Shown piece by piece: positions 60,287-64,000 of a stretch of DNA of 64,000 nucleotides. The notes under the pieces are model-generated. The model saw only the letters and a program-made list of their open reading frames with translations, was not told the origin of the DNA and did not search any database. Both the position numbers and the translations under genes were made by a program. Origin of the DNA: Spisula solida (Eukaryota; Mollusca; Bivalvia; Venerida; Mactridae). The DNA lies in NCBI GenBank assembly GCA_947247005.1, contig OX365945.1:10360501-10424500 (forward strand), in the 5' to 3' direction. The first letter of the stretch is position 1. Every line of letters begins with the position of its first letter.

Positions 60287-63200
60287 ATTGGACGGAAAAA
60301 TCGCGTTAATGACGTCATGACGTCGAAACAAACTGTACATGACGTCATGATGCCGCCTTTATGTAAATTTGGAAAACATCTATCTTCGATCACCGATTGG
60401 TGTTTAGTAGGCTATTGATTAGCTAATAACAAATATAATTTCAGAATACCAACATCTAGGATACAACGCAAGAACCGTAGGGACCTCCGTTTAGGTAGCC
60501 TATACAATATTGCCCTAGACAGACAACCTGTCTAAAAAGCATGGTTGCTGTCTATAGGCTAAATTAGTTCTATCAGGTTACATTCCAGAAAAGGTCCCGA
60601 TACACCTGATGGTTGGAATGGAGATTGGAAAGCACAAAATCCCCAACCCATCAATTACTCCCTAATGAGGTATATTTTTGGTTACTTATTTTTTGCCCAT
60701 TTTTATCTTGTTTCCTACCCAAATAGAGATGAACTACCACGATGTAGGCCTAGTCTCGCGTACGAGTATCGGTGCTATACACGGGGCACATTATATGAGT
60801 CTATTTTGAATCAGCAAGGGCAGCGCGCTCGAATTCTTTAAATCACATAAACTTTCTGTCTCTTCCCTCGAAGCCGGACGTCATGATTAGGCAGGGATAC
60901 AACCGAATGGCCACGCACTACGACTGTCTCATTCGATCGTAAAAGAAATCTTGGGAAAATGGGGTTTTAATATTTTTTCTTTTCTGAATGTTCAATTTAC
61001 GAGGTAGACCTAACGTTAGTCCAAAAATAGTAGAAACCATTTAATAAATACAAAAGTCGATCGTTTGCAAAATTAATGTAATGGCCATCAACAAGACGTG
61101 GGTTCAATTTGTAACAATAACGGCCTGCAAAGGTAGAACAAAAGTTTGCTATTGCTGTAGAAGGAATGTAGGCCTATACTATTTTCAGCCAAGTTTCTAC
61201 CATTCGATTTTATGTATAAAATGGACAATAAGTTCATAAGAAACGGAAGAAATACTTCGACAATCGCAGACCAGTCACAGGCATGTTGTTGTAGAGCAGT
61301 GCGCCTTGATGCGAAGCGGCCATTTATATCTATGGGAAGCGTAAAGGTTCTTGAACTTTCCGACTCTCCTAATTTGCCACACATGGTCCCTTTGACCATG
61401 TAAAGACTCTTTGTACAAAATTAATGCATTGTCGAAAAAATATCAACCACGTTAAGATTTTGGTCTGGCTCTTGTCCAGTATATGCATAGTGTACCCTGG
61501 CAGGATTATTTTCATTAAAATCTTGCAAGGATACATTTCTGCGAGCTTAGTTGCATTCTAATTTGAACACCCCTCGTAGATATAGTAAAATCAAAAGAAG
61601 ATTGAATCACGTCTCTTAGTAATAAAAGATAACAACACGTCCATGGATATGTTTGCGAACATGCCATGAACAGATGATATGTTTTAAAATTCAAATGTGT
61701 CACTGACCCGGGGAACATTTTGCCCTGGTCTATCCTATGACGCTTTACAAGGTACGTAAAAGAACAAAGGGTGTTTATGGATGTGAATCCTACATGCACT
61801 ATCCTGAAAACATGACCCCGTGTTCACAAAGGATTAGTTTTCAGGATCCGACTTGAACTCATATTTCTGATTTTTAAGGGCATCTTTTTGACCTTTAAAA
61901 TCTGACCCTGGAAACTAATCCTGTTGAACACTAGGCCTGGATACGTACATCAGTCTGACTTTCATAACTGTGAAATTCGAGCTCTTGAAATTTTACTGTT
62001 ACAACCTCAGAATAATATTAATGCTTCTGTTTTGTGATGCCCATTTTGAGTCCCGCCTTTCATGGTAATTACCTCAAAGACAATATTTGAGATGATATTT
62101 GGCTAAAATTGAGATGCTTCATAAGTTCGGGGATTTCGTCTCGACAGCAGCGACGGTCGTTCTAGAGTGTACCGTCATATTGGTGAACGGAGGTAGTGTC
62201 ATAGTGGGGGGGGGGGGGGGGGGTTATCTCATCCCGTGGCAGAACAGCAGCTGCTGCTCTAACTTGCGGTTGTGGGTGGCACACACACAGGCAGCGGTTT
62301 ACCTAATATGACGTCCTTCCATTCACTGTACAGCAATGTAACATCACGCTGCATCAGGTCATCACATACTTCCTAATCAAGAACGATGTGGATGTACTGC
62401 CGTGGTTTGCGTATTATATTATGTATTTTGTTTACTGTAAAGTTATCAATATTCGCGGCGGATTAATTTTCCAGGATTTCACGGATGAACTAGATCTAGA
62501 TCTAGATCGCGAAATTAAATCATCAAATTACGCAACAAGAGGTGTTTCTATCAATAGTTTACATCCACGAATCACCAACTTTCCACAATCCACGAAATTT
62601 AATACTCCTGAAAGTTAATGATTGACAGCATTGTATTTGATAGTAAGTTATAAACGGTATCATGATAATGACGGGTTAATATAATACATGTAACACGGAA
62701 TGCAACATTATAATAATAAATATTTTATTAACGATACAATACATGTTCGGTATAATAACGTATAGCGTGAATAAACACTCAAAACTTTTCCGAATTGTTT
62801 AGTTAAAACGTTCCTTTTATTTACTACATGTATATACATATATAACACGTGCTACATAGAGTAAATGTGCAATGCCGTGCATTATACAAATTATTGACTG
62901 GGTTTGTTGTTTCACATATTTATGAATTTTGTGCTGGGTATACCCAGTCTTCCCAGTGCACATCAAATGAGAAGACTTCACCAGACAGTGCCTTCCAGCA
63001 GACGATATCAAAGGAAACATCGCCTTACAAACCACTAGAACATCATCTTATGCAAAAGAGGAGACAGCGTTGTGTACATTCTATCTGTTAGTGTTAATTC
63101 AATGTAAAGCCATAATGCGAACATTATGTGGAATTAACTTCCACCAATACTAACTTGCTCTCTCACGTGTAATGATGAAATATGATAAATTTCTAAGTTT

Positions 63201-63706
63201 CAAATGGTCTAATGTTATTTGTACATTTACACAATTATATCATAATTATGTAGTATTAAAAAACGTAGGCCTTTTAAGTAAATCATAATGTACACCGGAA
63301 GTGAGATACTCACCACATAAAATAATAATTATGGATAATTACACGGATGTATACTTTTATCTCATGGCTTTCATTGTATCCGGGTTAAAAGGGCGGAGCG
63401 ATTCGTGATAGATCCTCTTTTTACATTCTAGCGAGAAATAGAAATTGTCATGGAAATCTGACATGGAAGGCAACACACAACAGAAACAGAATGGACACAA
63501 AATCGAGTTTGAGGTCAAAATACCACACTTATGCTAGTAATGCGAAAAGTCGTTAGAAGTAAAACAGAGTTATTACAAAACTCAAGTTGGATGATAAATT
63601 CCTAGTGTCTAAATTAGTGTCAAATCAAGTTTCTATCGAATTTGGTCTACATTTACATCGACGATTTCAAAGTTCGTCTCGTCACTCGAAACGTCAATGG
63701 CAATTA
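60287..63706. other. Region upstream of the LRRC74A-like gene
   Basis: Should contain the LRRC74A-like promoter just right of 60286. Open frames at 61088-61399, 61515-61799 and 62817-63091 show no family motif and no splice partners. Contains an 18-G run (62206-62223) and a dispersed-repeat copy at 62438-62615. Confidence 0.4.
62438..62615. repeat. Dispersed repeat copy related to 3556-3945
   Basis: Starts TTTACTGTAAAG and contains GATTAATTTTCCAGGATTTC and CCACGAAATTTAATAC. This is the same 'TACTGTAAA / aaatttaat' vocabulary as the element in intron 13. The 76-codon frame over it is not a gene. Confidence 0.4.
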
Positions 63707-64000
63707 TCATCGGACGGGATCTTTGATTTTAAACAGCTTTATCATCTTGGAACATTTGACGGCATTTGTAACAGCTAAAAGCTTGAACTCCTTTGATACA
63801 CAAATACTACGGCAGTTTTCCATGTCGGCAAGAAAAGACGCCAATATACGACCTGACGATGAAATCTGGACGATGCGGTCAACTGTAGCCACCAAGATAG
63901 TATTTGAAGGACATATCGCAACTGATCTAGGCTGCACAATCATTTCATCGCGAACAATGAGGCTTACACCTGTTTGCATATCATAAATCACTACAACATT
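63707..64000 (-). CDS. C-terminal end of an NHL/beta-propeller (TRIM2/3-like) protein, partial
   Basis: Open from the window edge to a TGA at 63707-63709, 97 codons. Repeated blade-like units: VVIYDMQTGVSLIVRD, then QPRSVAICPSNTILVATVDR, then CRSICVSKEFKLLAVTNA, ending SKMIKLFKIKDPVR. The 'RSI/RSV-A-I-C-P-x-x-x-I-L-V' rhythm is that of the C-terminal propeller found in the many TRIM-type proteins of bivalves, where it binds partner proteins or RNA. RING and B-box parts, if present, lie beyond the window. Other six-bladed propeller proteins are possible. Confidence 0.65.
   Translation of the reverse strand, partial: NVVVIYDMQTGVSLIVRDEMIVQPRSVAICPSNTILVATVDRIVQISSSGRILASFLADMENCRSICVSKEFKLLAVTNAVKCSKMIKLFKIKDPVR

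Noticed and set aside
61088..61399. 103-codon minus frame and the overlapping plus frame at 61212-61403
   Set aside because: The two frames overlap antisense with no family features in either, and no neighbouring exons continue them.

Overview
The window looks like genomic DNA of a bivalve mollusc. It is AT-rich, with short coding exons separated by kilobases of intron and canonical GT-AG splice sites. It is packed with repeat types typical of bivalve genomes: GACG/GGAC-tailed dispersed repeats, a 'gaccttgacctttga' tandem family, a tRNA-derived SINE, small palindromic elements and a 5'-truncated LINE. The species cannot be named from the sequence alone.

Almost the whole window (about 292-60286, minus strand) is one gene. 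Fourteen exons, all with matching splice phases, read as a 500-residue LRRC74A-like protein: an acidic N-terminus, a conserved pre-LRR block, ribonuclease-inhibitor-type leucine-rich repeats, and a C-terminal region with degenerate EF-hand-like loops. The last exon adds only four codons and is tentative. It is supported by phase, a good acceptor and two AATAAA signals just downstream.

The most striking content is inside intron 10 (9625-41852, 32.2 kb). It holds a head-to-tail array of about 1.28-kb units (9825-31104). Each complete unit carries a tRNA-Lys(CTT) gene on the minus strand and a tRNA-Asn(GTT) gene on the plus strand, transcribed divergently. There are 17 Lys loci (one broken) and 16 Asn loci in the array. 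Five older, dispersed copies (three Asn, two Lys) and a decayed Lys relic lie at 32.9-40.7 kb. A non-coding element of about 65-75 bp, not a recognised gene, sits in the spacer of every unit. It is also kept near the dispersed tRNA genes, where most other spacer sequence has diverged; this is the best candidate for something undescribed.

Intron 5 (45612-57850) is largely one 9.7-kb interval bounded by 27-bp perfect inverted repeats and a CAG duplication. That interval is filled with satellites (units of 14, ~152, ~72 and ~190 bp), one of which is interrupted by a 544-bp element. Other introns hold a TA-flanked mariner-like element, a Tc1-type transposase relic, several hairpin MITEs, and two copies of an unusually small (76-82 bp) mobile element with 8-9-bp target duplications.

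Upstream of the LRRC74A-like start (60287-63706) no gene was recognised. At the right edge (63707-64000, minus) is the C-terminal end of a second protein, probably an NHL/beta-propeller domain like that of bivalve TRIM2/TRIM3-type proteins. It runs off the window.
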